DNA from: Streptacidiphilus albus JL83
GTDB taxonomy: Bacteria; Actinomycetota; Actinomycetes; Streptomycetales; Streptomycetaceae
DNA length: 64,000 bases
Assembly: GCF_000744705.1 (NCBI RefSeq)
Contig: NZ_JQML01000001.1
Span: forward strand, 1,240,001 to 1,304,000
Direction of reading: 5' to 3'
In this document: piece by piece, positions 36,817-45,403 of the stretch
Position numbering within the stretch: position 1 is the first letter of the stretch
How the letters are laid out: each line of letters opens with the position of its first letter
The notes under the pieces: generated by a model
Database searches by the model: none
What the model was told of the DNA's origin: nothing
The model's input: the letters and a program-made list of their open reading frames with translations, nothing else
Position numbers and translations under genes: made by a program

Positions 36817-37517
36817 CGAGACTGACGCCTGCGGCTTGCCGACGGCAGGGCATTGCGCCCCGGGCCGGGCGTACGGGTGATGTGTTCGCAGGTCAGCTAT
36901 CCGCGATGGCCGCGTGCAGGGCCAAGGCTGTGGCGAGCGTGGCGCCGCCCAGCTCGATACCGGCCAGGAGCTCGATACCGGCCTGGAGCTCGGTCCCGGA
37001 CGGCAGTTGACCAGCCACCGGCGCGGCGATGTCACGGAGCAGCGCGAGATCGCTCGCTCTGCAACCGGTACTTGTCCATGCGCGGGCGATCGCCGGCGAT
37101 CGCGCCCGGCAGAGCGAGGGCGTCGACGCCCCCCGCGCTGAGGGCTTGCCGCATCCGGCCAGGGAATCGGGGCTCATCGCGGCGACAGTACCCCCGTTGC
37201 GGGCACGGGCCCCGGGCCACCGGCCGATCGCCGGGCCGCGCCCGGTGGTCGACGCACCAGGCCCACGCCTGCCGGGGGCAGACTGGCGGAGGGGGGACGG
37301 AGTGTCGCCAGGGGGCCGGAGTCGCGTCGGCGGCCTGGTATTCCGGGATTGGCGCGGTGGAGGTCGAGAGTGGCCAGCCTTCCAGGCTCTCATATCCCCA
37401 AGCAAGTTCTGCGGTCGTCACCAAGTATTTCCCCTTTTGACATATACGCGCCATCTACGCGCGTTTCACTCGACACCGGCAGGACGAGTCAGGGCGAGAT
37501 CGGGTGGGGTTGGGACG
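36817..37517. other. 701-bp region without a confident gene
   Basis: Minus-strand frames here show scraps of plausible protein: one ends LALLRDIAAPVAGQLPSGTE then ELQAGIELLAGIELGG at 36893, another reads QALSAGGVDALALPGAIAG around 37100. They are in different frames, so at most this is a frameshifted relic. The 3' part (37380-37517) is AT-richer and includes TTGACA at 37437-37442; it is the probable promoter of the ABC transporter operon. Confidence 0.4.
36951..36999. repeat. Tandem 18-bp repeat (about 2.7 copies)
   Basis: AGCTCGATACCGGCCAGG at 36951-36968, AGCTCGATACCGGCCTGG at 36969-36986, and a partial AGCTCGGTCCCGG copy. The unit is a multiple of three and would encode an (L/Q)AGIEL-type repeat in the minus-strand relic frame. 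Confidence 0.65.
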
Positions 37518-38459
37518 ATGGCGCAACACAGCGAGGTGCTCGTCCGGTCGGACCGGGCGGTGCGGAGGAAGCGCGTCAAGCGTGCCCGGGAGAGCCCGAT
37601 GGGCTGGCTCTACAGCGCTCCGGCGCTGCTGATCTTCCTGGTCTTCGTCATCGCGCCGACCGGCTACACGATCTACGTCAGCACCTTCAACTGGAACGTG
37701 CTGAACACCTCGATGTCCAAGTACATCGGCTTCGCCAACTACCAGGCGCTGTTCCACTCCAACTCCCCGACCTTCCTGTCCAGCCTCGGGCACTCGCTCT
37801 ACTTCACCGGGGCGATGGTGATCGGCGGTACCGCGCTCGGGCTGGGGATCGCGCTGCTGCTGCAGCGCGGCGGCCGGCTGCTGAGCGCCACCCGGGTCGC
37901 CATCTTCACCCCGTACGTCACCCCGGTGGTGGCCACCTCGGTGGCCTGGGTGTGGATCTTCAACCCGCAGTTCGGCCTGGCCGACAGCATCCTCAGGGCC
38001 GTGGGCCTGCCGGCGGTGCAGTGGCTCCAGTCGCCGACCTGGGCGATGCCCTCGGTGATCGTCTTCAGCCTCTGGCACGAACTGGGCTTCACCGTGGTGC
38101 TCTTCCTCGGCGGGCTCTCGGTCGTCTCCAGCGAGATGAGCGAGGCCGCCCGGCTGGACGGGGCCAACGCCTGGCAGGAGTTCTGGCACATCACCTGGCC
38201 GCAGCTGCGGCCGGTCACCAGCTTCGTGGTGATCATCACCAGCATCACCTCGCTCCAGGCCTTCACCCAGTTCTACGAGATGAGCCAGGGCGGCCCGGAC
38301 TACGCCACCACCACCCTCAGCTACCTCCTCTACCAGGAGGCGTTCGTCATCTTCCACACCGGCTACGGCGCCGCGCTGGCCATGGTGCTCTTCCTGATCA
38401 CCGCCGCGTTCACGCTGCTCCGCCGCCGGACCGGCAGTCAGATCGCCGAGTCGCTCTGA
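37518..38459 (+). CDS. ABC importer permease, UgpA/MalF type
   Basis: 313-aa inner-membrane permease with six membrane helices after a basic N-terminus (VRRKRVKRARESPMGWLYSA). The conserved EAA loop that docks to the ATPase reads EMSEAARLDGANAWQEFWHI followed by TWPQLRPV. It belongs to the CUT1 carbohydrate/glycerol-phosphate importers. It starts the operon permease - binding protein - permease - HAD - MBL on the plus strand. No ATPase gene is present, which is normal in Streptomyces, where one MsiK-type ATPase serves many CUT1 systems. Confidence 0.92.
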   Translation: MAQHSEVLVRSDRAVRRKRVKRARESPMGWLYSAPALLIFLVFVIAPTGYTIYVSTFNWNVLNTSMSKYIGFANYQALFHSNSPTFLSSLGHSLYFTGAMVIGGTALGLGIALLLQRGGRLLSATRVAIFTPYVTPVVATSVAWVWIFNPQFGLADSILRAVGLPAVQWLQSPTWAMPSVIVFSLWHELGFTVVLFLGGLSVVSSEMSEAARLDGANAWQEFWHITWPQLRPVTSFVVIITSITSLQAFTQFYEMSQGGPDYATTTLSYLLYQEAFVIFHTGYGAALAMVLFLITAAFTLLRRRTGSQIAESL

Positions 38460-38558
38460 GCCCGCCGTCCCGCAGGACCGCCACACCGGACCACCGCGTC
38501 ACCCTCACCGCAGTGCTCTCCGCCTTCACCAAAGGCCGACCGAAGGGGTCAACCCGTC

Positions 38559-39869
38559 ATGTCCCGTAACCGCAGGGGCCTCGCCCTGCTCGCCTCCGCC
38601 ACCGCGATCGTCGCCCTGGCCGGCTGTTCGTCCAGCAGTTCCGCCTCGGGTTCCGGCTCCTCGGCCCAGGCCGGTGGCAAGGCGACCATCAGCTTCATGT
38701 CCATCATGGACAGCGGCACGCAGAAGTCCACGCTGGTCGCGCTGACCAGCGCCTTCGAGAAGGCCAATCCGGGCATCACCGTCAACCTGGAGTACCAGAC
38801 CAGCTACGGCAACCTGCTGGCCAAGGAGACCGCCGGGGTGGCCGCCCACAACGCCCCCACCCTCGGGCAGGTCCAGGAGAGCTGGGCGGCGACCTTCGCC
38901 AACAGCGACGCCATCCTGCCGCTCAGCCAGTACGCCGGCAGCAACAGCCCGGCCGGGCTCAGCGCCTTCTACAGCGGCGTCCAGAACGACCTGAAGCTGC
39001 CCGACGGCAAGCTGTGGATGTGGCCGTTCAACAAGAGCGTCCAGGTCATGTACTACAACGAGACCATGCTGAAGGCCAAGAACCTGCCGGCGCCCACCAC
39101 CTGGGCCCAGTTCGCGACCGACGCCAAGGCCGTCTCCACCGGCGGGGTCACCGCGATCACCGTCGACCCGGGCACCACCTCCTCCCCGGCCGGCGGCGCG
39201 ACCATGTTCGAGGCACTCACCGCCGCCTACGGCACCCCGGACTTCGCCGCCAACGGCACCCCGCAGCTGAACAGCCCGGCGGCGATCCAGGCGCTCACCT
39301 ACATGGAGACGCTGAAGAACGAGGGCGCCCTCGCGGTCGGCACCGACTACCCGGGCGAGACCGCCCTCGGCGCGCAGAAGGGCGCCTTCGACCTGAGCAG
39401 CGCGGCCGGCTACTACTACGAGAACCAGGCCGTGGGCAGCAAGTTCCCGCTGGGGACCGAGGTCCTGCCCACCGGCCCCTCCGGCACCCCGACCAACATC
39501 CTCTCGGGCACCAACATCGCCATGTTCTCCGGCGCCTCCCCGGCCCAGCAGTCGGCCGGCTGGAAGTACATGCAGTTCCTCGCCTCGGCCTCCAGCCAGG
39601 CCCAGTGGGCCGAGCAGACCGGCTACCTGCCGGTCACCTCGCAGGCGCTGCCGCTGATGAGCAGCTTCATCGCCAAGAACCCCTACCTGACCACGGCCGT
39701 GGCCGCGCTCGAGTACGCGGTGGCGCAGCCGCCGTACACCTGGGTCCAGCAGGCCCAGGGCGAGGAGGTCGTCGCCATCCAGGCCGTCCTGGACAAGGGC
39801 GAGGACCCGACCACCGCGCTGAACGCGGCCCAGAAGGCAGCCCTCGCCGACCAGCAGAGCGCCCAGTGA
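38559..39869 (+). CDS. ABC importer substrate-binding lipoprotein, UgpB-like
   Basis: 436-aa lipoprotein with a signal peptide ending in the lipobox LAGC (Cys at residue ~23) followed by a Ser/Gly linker. The mature part is a CUT1-type binding protein (ISFMSIMDSGTQKSTLVALT, FEKANPGITVNLEYQTSYGN, MWPFNKSVQVMYYNETMLKA). The WPFN..V.V.YYN segment and the late GTNIAMFSGASPAQQSAGWK are typical of the UgpB (glycerol-3-phosphate/glycerophosphodiester) branch. With the HAD and MBL enzymes following, a phosphorylated or phosphodiester substrate is a reasonable inference. Its TGA overlaps the next GTG by 3 bp. Confidence 0.92.
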   Translation: MSRNRRGLALLASATAIVALAGCSSSSSASGSGSSAQAGGKATISFMSIMDSGTQKSTLVALTSAFEKANPGITVNLEYQTSYGNLLAKETAGVAAHNAPTLGQVQESWAATFANSDAILPLSQYAGSNSPAGLSAFYSGVQNDLKLPDGKLWMWPFNKSVQVMYYNETMLKAKNLPAPTTWAQFATDAKAVSTGGVTAITVDPGTTSSPAGGATMFEALTAAYGTPDFAANGTPQLNSPAAIQALTYMETLKNEGALAVGTDYPGETALGAQKGAFDLSSAAGYYYENQAVGSKFPLGTEVLPTGPSGTPTNILSGTNIAMFSGASPAQQSAGWKYMQFLASASSQAQWAEQTGYLPVTSQALPLMSSFIAKNPYLTTAVAALEYAVAQPPYTWVQQAQGEEVVAIQAVLDKGEDPTTALNAAQKAALADQQSAQ

Positions 39870-40810
39870 GTTCTGCCGCATCCGACGCCTTGACGGGCGA
39901 CCGGTCCGAGGTTCGCCGCCGGGGGCTCCTCCGGCGGCGCGCCTCGGCGCGCCGCCTGCCGAGCGCCGTGCCGAGCCGCCCGGTGGGCAGTTCGCGCGTC
40001 GCCACCGTGCTGAGCCGGACCCTGGCCGTCCTCGTCGGCCTGCTGTTCCTGCTGCCCTTCTACCTCGTGGTCGCCACCTCGCTGAACTCCGCCAGCGCGA
40101 CCGCGTCCCTCTCCGGGATCCTGCTGCCGCACTGGCACTGGGGCAACTACGCCCGGGCCTGGGACGCGGAGCCGTGGACCCGGTACTTCCTGAACACCGT
40201 GCTGGTCGCCTCGCTGACCACGGTGCTGGTGCTGGCCACCTCGCTGCTGGCCGGGTTCGCCTTCGGGGTCATGCGGTTCAAGGGCCGCAACCAGCTGTTC
40301 CTGCTGGTGCTGTCGGTGCTGATGGTGCCCACCACGGTGCTGCTGATCCCCGACTACATCATCGCCACCGACATCAACTGGCTGGACACCTACTGGATCC
40401 AGATCATCCCCTTCGGCGCCAGCGTCTTCGGGGTCTTCCTGGTCCGGCAGTTCTTCCTGAGCCTGCCCACCGAACTCTTCGACGCCGCCGAACTGGACGG
40501 CGCCGGGCGGTTGCGGATGCTCTGGTACGTCGGGATGCCGATGGTCCGCCCGGCCCTGCTGATCATCGTCCTGAACACCTTCATGGCCAGCTGGAACTCC
40601 TTCCTGTGGCCGCTGATCATGACCACCAGCCCCAGCGTCCAGCCGATCGAGATCGGCGTCTCCAGCTTCGCCGGGGCCGACGGCACCGACTTCACCGGCA
40701 TGTGCGCGGCGGTCACCTTCACCACCATGCCGGTGCTGGTGCTCTTCCTGGTGCTGCAGCGCCACTTCATCACCGGTGCCATGGCCGCCACCGGAGGCGT
40801 CCGTGGCTGA
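39866..40810 (+). CDS. ABC importer permease, UgpE/MalG type
   Basis: 314-aa partner permease with six membrane helices and the EAA motif LPTELFDAAELDGAGRLRML. Its N-terminus is a ~45-residue Arg-rich cytoplasmic stretch. The GTG start overlaps the binding-protein stop (GTGA), so it is translationally coupled; its end overlaps the HAD gene by 8 bp. Confidence 0.92.
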   Translation: MSSAASDALTGDRSEVRRRGLLRRRASARRLPSAVPSRPVGSSRVATVLSRTLAVLVGLLFLLPFYLVVATSLNSASATASLSGILLPHWHWGNYARAWDAEPWTRYFLNTVLVASLTTVLVLATSLLAGFAFGVMRFKGRNQLFLLVLSVLMVPTTVLLIPDYIIATDINWLDTYWIQIIPFGASVFGVFLVRQFFLSLPTELFDAAELDGAGRLRMLWYVGMPMVRPALLIIVLNTFMASWNSFLWPLIMTTSPSVQPIEIGVSSFAGADGTDFTGMCAAVTFTTMPVLVLFLVLQRHFITGAMAATGGVRG

Positions 40811-41570
40811 ACCCGGCACCGCCTCCACCCACCTGACCGACCGTCGGAAGCCGGTGCTGGTCACCGACTTCGACGGAACGCTCTACCGGGGCGACGCCCC
40901 CCTGCACTACTACGCCGAGCGGGCCGCGCACCGGCTCCCGGCCGCCGACCGCGCGGCGCTGCTGGACGGGCTGGCCGGCTACCTGGACCAGGGCGCCCCG
41001 GTCCTGCCGGAGGCGGTGGACGGCTGGGAGGCCGTCGCCGTCCTCGGCCGCCGCCAGGGCCTCGGCCGGGACGTGCTCAACGCCGCCTTCGCCGAGACCC
41101 GGGCCCGGATGGCCGGGCCCGCCCTGGAACTGGAGGTCCCCACCGGCTACGCGGAGCTGCTGCTGGAGCTGCGGGGGCGGGGCGTGCGGGTGGTGCTCGC
41201 CACCAACAGCCCGGCCGAGGGCCTCGATCCGCTGCTGCGCCGGCTCGACGTGCTGCCGCTGGTGGACGAGGTGGTCTCCGGCACCGGCAAGCCGGCCGGA
41301 CTGCACCGGCTGCTGCGGCGCGAACTCGGCCTCGCCGAGGACGCCGAGGCGTCCGAGGTCCGCGCCGGGGACGCCGCCCGACTGCTGGTGATCGGGGACC
41401 ACTGGCACAACGACATCGCACCGGGGTTGGAGATCGGCGCGGTCGGCGCCTACATCGACCGCTTCGGCCGCGCCGACGGCCCCGCCCACCGCACCGCCCC
41501 CGTGATCGAGGATCTGCTCGACACCGTACGGACCTGGGCCGACGCCCGGTCGCTCGCCGAGAGGAACTGA
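40803..41570 (+). CDS. HAD-superfamily phosphatase
   Basis: 255-aa phosphohydrolase. HAD motif I is VTDFDGTLYRGD (both Asp), motif II VVLATNSPAEGL, the motif III Lys GTGKPAGLHRLL and motif IV VIGDHWHNDIAPG. The cap lies between motifs I and II. GTG at 40803 has CCGGAGG upstream and overlaps the permease stop. Its place behind a UgpABE-like importer suggests that it dephosphorylates the imported compound or a product of it. The specific substrate is unknown. Confidence 0.87.
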   Translation: MAEPGTASTHLTDRRKPVLVTDFDGTLYRGDAPLHYYAERAAHRLPAADRAALLDGLAGYLDQGAPVLPEAVDGWEAVAVLGRRQGLGRDVLNAAFAETRARMAGPALELEVPTGYAELLLELRGRGVRVVLATNSPAEGLDPLLRRLDVLPLVDEVVSGTGKPAGLHRLLRRELGLAEDAEASEVRAGDAARLLVIGDHWHNDIAPGLEIGAVGAYIDRFGRADGPAHRTAPVIEDLLDTVRTWADARSLAERN

Positions 41571-41576
41571 GCACTC

Positions 41577-42912
41577 ATGGTCGCTGTCGAATTCTGGGGT
41601 GGCCTCGGCGTCATCGGCGGAAGCAAGATCATGATCGAGGACGGCGGCCACCGGGTGCTGCTGGACATCGGTCTGGACATCCCCAGTGGCCGGGACCCCT
41701 TCCGCCGGCCGGTCCTGCTCCGGCCGGGACGCGAGCTGTCCGACCGGCTGCGGATGGGCGTCGCCCCGCGGATCCCCGGCCTGTTCGACCCGGACGCCCT
41801 GACCGCCGCCGCGCTCGGCCCGGTCCGCGGCCCCGCCCGGCCGGGGCACCGCCGGTTCGGGCTGGCCCGCGCTGGCCGCCGCCCTGGCCGAACCGGCGGG
41901 CGAGACCGCCGTCTTCGTCAGCCACCCGCACATCGACCACGTCGGCCTCGCCGGCTTCCTCCGCGAGGAGGTCGCCGTGCACGCCCACACCGACGCGGTC
42001 GACCTGCTCGACGCGCTCAGCGCCACCGGGCAGGGGCTCACCCACGGCGACCCGGCCTGGCGCCGGCTCACCGACGGCCAGCGCACCCGGGTCGGGCCGA
42101 TCGAGGTGGAATGCGTCGCCGTGGACCACGACGTCCCCGGCGCCTCCGGCTACCTGGTCCGCACCTCCGCCGGGGTCCTCGCCTTCACCGGCGACATCCG
42201 GTTCCACGGCCACCACCCGGAGCGCTCCTGGGGCTTCGTCGAGCGCGCCGCCGAGTGCCAGGTCCTGGTCACCGAGGGCACCACCCTCGGCTGGGACCCC
42301 GGCGCCCGGCCCCGCGACGAGACCGACGTGCGGCGGGACTTCACCGAGCTGGTCGAGCGCACCCCCGGGCTGGTGCTGCTCTCCTGCTACCCGAGGGACC
42401 TGGAGCGGGTCAGCACCTTCCTCGGCATCGCCGCCGCGGCCGGGCGCACCGTCCTGTGGACCGAGCAGACCGCGGCCCTCCTGCGGCTGCTGGGCGTGGC
42501 GGAGGTGCTCTCCAGCGCCGACGTGCCCGCGAGCGAGCTGCACGCGGCGCCAGGCTCGTACGTGGTCGCGCCGGACCCGGACGACCTCGCCTCGCTGCTC
42601 GACCTGCCGGTCGGCGACGGCTACCCTGCCCCCGTCTTCGTCCACGCCAACGGCGAACCGCTGGGCCCCTTCGAGCCGCGCTGGGAGCCCTTCACCGACT
42701 GGCTGTCGGCGCTGGGCATCCCGCTGCGGCAGATCGGCTGCTCGGGCCACGCGAGCCAGGACCACCTGCACCTGATGCTGGAGCGGATGCGGCCGAGCAC
42801 GGTCTTCCCCATCCACACGACCGCTCCGCTGCGGCTGCACCCGCCGACCGGCACCGCCCGCGTGGTCGCCGAGTACGCCGCCCGCTACGACTTCGCGGGC
42901 CGCGCCCGGTAG
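41577..42912 (+). pseudogene. MBL-fold metallo-hydrolase, frameshifted in this sequence
   Basis: Two frames together encode a metallo-beta-lactamase-fold hydrolase. Frame 1 from ATG 41577 gives FWGGLGVIGGSKIMIEDGGH and VLLDIGLDIPSGRDPF and ends usefully near 41830. Frame 2 (one base shifted) continues with ALAEPAGETAVFVSHPHIDH, the HxHxDH metal motif, then FTGDIRFHGHHPERSWGF, CSGHASQDHLHLML and the terminal HTTAPLRLHPP. The junction lies at about 41830-41870. Apart from the single shift the gene is well preserved, so it is either a very recent mutation or a sequencing error. RNase J/phosphodiesterase-like members hydrolyse phosphodiesters, matching the transporter context. Confidence 0.75.
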
Positions 42913-42937
42913 CCGACCGGCCGGAGCGGGCGGGCCG

Positions 42938-42980
42938 CCGCTGCCGGAGCGGGGCGCTCAGCGCCCCGCTCCGGCAGCGG
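42938..42980. terminator. Bidirectional hairpin overlapping the aminotransferase stop codon
   Basis: Perfect 19-bp arms (42938-42956 and 42962-42980, beginning CCGCTGCCGGAGCGG) enclose CTCAG. It follows the MBL gene by 25 bp and includes the last codons and stop (42958-42960) of the convergent aminotransferase gene, so the two operons share one terminator. Confidence 0.8.
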
Positions 42981-44262
42981 TGAGCTGTTGCCAGGCCCGG
43001 TCCAGGGCCTCGATCAGCAGGTCGGCGCCCTCGACGGCCTCCGGCTCGGTCAGCGTCATCGGGGGCGCGATCCGCAGGACGTTGCCCCGGGCACCGCCCT
43101 TGCCGATCAGCAGGCCGAGTTGCTTGGCCTGCTCCAGCACGGCCGCCGCCGCGGCGGCGGAGGGCTCGCCCGCCGGGTCGACCAGCTCGACGCCGATCAT
43201 CAGCCCGCGGCCGCGCACCTCCTGGACGATCGGCAGCCCGGCCGCGCGCAGCCGCTCGGTGAGCAGCGCGCCCATCGCCCGGGCATTGCCCTGCAGGTCG
43301 TGGTCGAGCAGGTGGCGCAGGTTGGCCAGGGCCCCGGCGGTGGTGATCGGGCTGCCGCCGAAGGTGGAGATGGAGTTGGCGTCCAGACAGTCCATCACCT
43401 CGGCGCGGGCGACCACTCCGCCCATGGACAGGCCGTTGCCGATGCCCTTGGCGAAGGTCAGCACATCGGGCGGGCCTGCCTCGGCGTGGGCCTGCCAGCC
43501 CCAGAAGTGGTCGCCGGTCCGGCCCCAGCCGGTCTGCACCTCGTCGGAGATCCAGAGGATGCCGTGCCGGTCGAGCACCCGCTTGAAGGCGGCGAACAGC
43601 CCGTCGGGGCCGCTGGTGAAGCCGCCGACGCCCTGGATCGGCTCGGCGATCAGCGCCGCGACCGGCCCGCCGACCTGGGTCAGCAGGTCCTCCAGGTCGG
43701 CGGTGCAGGCGGCGGTGAACTCGGCGTCGGACAGGTGCGCGAAGGGGCCCCGGGTGCGGACGCCGCCGTGGACGTAGAGGGTCTGCAGCGGCGAGAGGCT
43801 GCTCGGCGACCAACTGCTGTTGCCGGTGATCCCGATCGTGCTGAACGAGCGCCCGTGGTAGCTGTTGCGCATCGCCAGCACCTGGTTGGAGCGGCGGTAG
43901 GAGGTGGCGAGCAGCAGCGCCGCGTCGTTGGCCTCGGTGCCGGAGGTGGTGAAGAAGACCTTGGCGTCGGGGATGCCGGAGAGCTCGGCGATCTGCTCCG
44001 CCAGCTCCACCATCGGCGTGGAGAGGTAGAGGGTGGAGGTGTGGATGATCCGCCCGGCCTGCTCGGCGACCGCCTTGGTGACCTCGGGCAGGGCGTGGGC
44101 GGTCATGGTGGTGAGGATCCCGCCGAAGAAGTCCAGGTAACGGCGCCCCTCGGCGTCCCAGACATGGCGGCCCTCGCCGTGGGTCAGCTCGATGGGCTCG
44201 TCGTAGTAGACGGCCAGCCAGGCCGGGGTGACGGCGCGGTGGCGGCGGATCAGATCGGTCAC
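42958..44262 (-). CDS. Class III PLP-dependent aminotransferase
   Basis: 434-aa omega-amino acid/beta-alanine-type aminotransferase. Key segments: LDFFGGILTTMTAHALPEVT, FFTTSGTEANDAALLLATSY (PLP phosphate), SYHGRSFSTIGITGNSSW, LIAEPIQGVGGFTSGPDGLF, WISDEVQTGWGRTGDHFWGW (Asp to the pyridine N) and the Schiff-base Lys in VLTFAKGIGNGLSMGG. GTG start. It lies downstream of the nitrilase on the same strand. With hydantoinase and nitrilase it would convert beta-alanine (from uracil) or 3-aminoisobutyrate (from thymine) to the semialdehyde. Confidence 0.92.
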   Translation of the reverse strand: MTDLIRRHRAVTPAWLAVYYDEPIELTHGEGRHVWDAEGRRYLDFFGGILTTMTAHALPEVTKAVAEQAGRIIHTSTLYLSTPMVELAEQIAELSGIPDAKVFFTTSGTEANDAALLLATSYRRSNQVLAMRNSYHGRSFSTIGITGNSSWSPSSLSPLQTLYVHGGVRTRGPFAHLSDAEFTAACTADLEDLLTQVGGPVAALIAEPIQGVGGFTSGPDGLFAAFKRVLDRHGILWISDEVQTGWGRTGDHFWGWQAHAEAGPPDVLTFAKGIGNGLSMGGVVARAEVMDCLDANSISTFGGSPITTAGALANLRHLLDHDLQGNARAMGALLTERLRAAGLPIVQEVRGRGLMIGVELVDPAGEPSAAAAAAVLEQAKQLGLLIGKGGARGNVLRIAPPMTLTEPEAVEGADLLIEALDRAWQQLTAAGAGR

Positions 44263-44362
44263 GGCGGACTCGCTTCCCCCCTGCGGCGGCCGCAGGACGA
44301 CGACGGTGCGGTGGCGGTTGGAGCGCGGATCGATGCCGGGCCCGGCGGTCAGGGCTCGGCGG

Positions 44363-45235
44363 TCAGGGCCCGGTGAGCGGTCCGTAGGCGTCGGGGCGGC
44401 GGTCGCGGTAGAACGCCCACTGGTTCCGGACCTCCTCGATCAGCCCGAAGTCCAGCTCCCGGACCACCAGTTCCTCCTCCTTGTCGGAGGCGGCCGCGCC
44501 GACCAGTCGGCCGCGCGGGTCGACGAAGTAGCTGGTGCCGTAGAAGTCGTTGTCGCCGTACTCCTCCGTGCCGACCCGGTTGATCGCCGCGATGAAGTAC
44601 TCGTTGGCGACGGCGGCGGCCGGCTGCTCCAGCTGCCACAGGTAGGCGGACAGGCCGCGGCTGGTCGCGGAGGGGTTGTAGACCAGCTGCGCGCCGGCGA
44701 GTCCGAGGGCGCGCCAGCCCTCCGGGAAGTGCCGGTCGTAGCAGATGTAGACGCCGATCCGGCCGACGGCGGTGTCGAAGACCGGCCAGCCGAGGTTGCC
44801 CGGCCGGAAGTAGAACTTCTCCCAGAAGCCCTTCACCTGCGGGATGTGGTGCTTGCGGTACTTGCCCAGGTAGCTGCCGTCGGCGTCGATGACGGCGGCG
44901 GTGTTGTAGTACACGCCGGGCTGCTCCACCTCGTACACCGGGACGACCATCACCATCCCGAGCTCGCGGGCGAGCGAACGCATCCGGCTGACGGTGGGGC
45001 CCTCGGGGACGGCCTCGGCCCAGCGGTAGTGCTGTTCCTCCTGCACCTGGCAGAAGTAGGGGGCGTTGAAGACCTCCTGGAAGCCGATCACCTGTGCTCC
45101 CTGCGCGGCGGCCTCGCGGGCGTGGCGCTCGTGCAGGTCGACCATGGAGGCGCCGTCGCCGGTCCAGCGGGTCTGGACCAGGGCGGCGCGCACGATCTGC
45201 GAGCCGCGGTCGGCGGCGGATGCGGAATCCGACAT
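44363..45235 (-). CDS. Carbon-nitrogen hydrolase, beta-ureidopropionase-like
   Basis: 290-aa nitrilase-superfamily enzyme with a complete Glu-Lys-Cys triad: Glu in VIGFQEVFNAPYFCQ, Lys in LGKYRKHHIPQVKGFWEKF and Cys in GVYICYDRHFPEGWRAL. QEVFNAPYFC and KGFWEKFYFRPGNLG are typical of N-carbamoyl-beta-alanine amidohydrolase/N-carbamoyl amino acid hydrolases. Predicted reaction: N-carbamoyl-beta-alanine to beta-alanine, CO2 and ammonia. It precedes the aminotransferase by 100 bp and probably forms an operon with it. Confidence 0.92.
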   Translation of the reverse strand: MSDSASAADRGSQIVRAALVQTRWTGDGASMVDLHERHAREAAAQGAQVIGFQEVFNAPYFCQVQEEQHYRWAEAVPEGPTVSRMRSLARELGMVMVVPVYEVEQPGVYYNTAAVIDADGSYLGKYRKHHIPQVKGFWEKFYFRPGNLGWPVFDTAVGRIGVYICYDRHFPEGWRALGLAGAQLVYNPSATSRGLSAYLWQLEQPAAAVANEYFIAAINRVGTEEYGDNDFYGTSYFVDPRGRLVGAAASDKEEELVVRELDFGLIEEVRNQWAFYRDRRPDAYGPLTGP

Positions 45236-45403
45236 GACTCACCCTCACCTTCGGCCGGGCCCGGGCCCGGCAGGTCTGGACGGCGTCCCGGACGACGGGG
45301 CGTCCCCGCTGCGCGGCAGGCAGTCGCGCCGGGACACACCGCGTGGCGGATACGTCCGTCGTAACGCAGCGAAGACGTTGATGTTTCCCGACCAGCGGCT
45401 AGA

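Noticed and set aside
33755-42957. Integrative element with att sites
   Set aside because: No integrase, tRNA gene or flanking direct repeats were seen, so the 9-kb segment is described only as an insertion by gene order.
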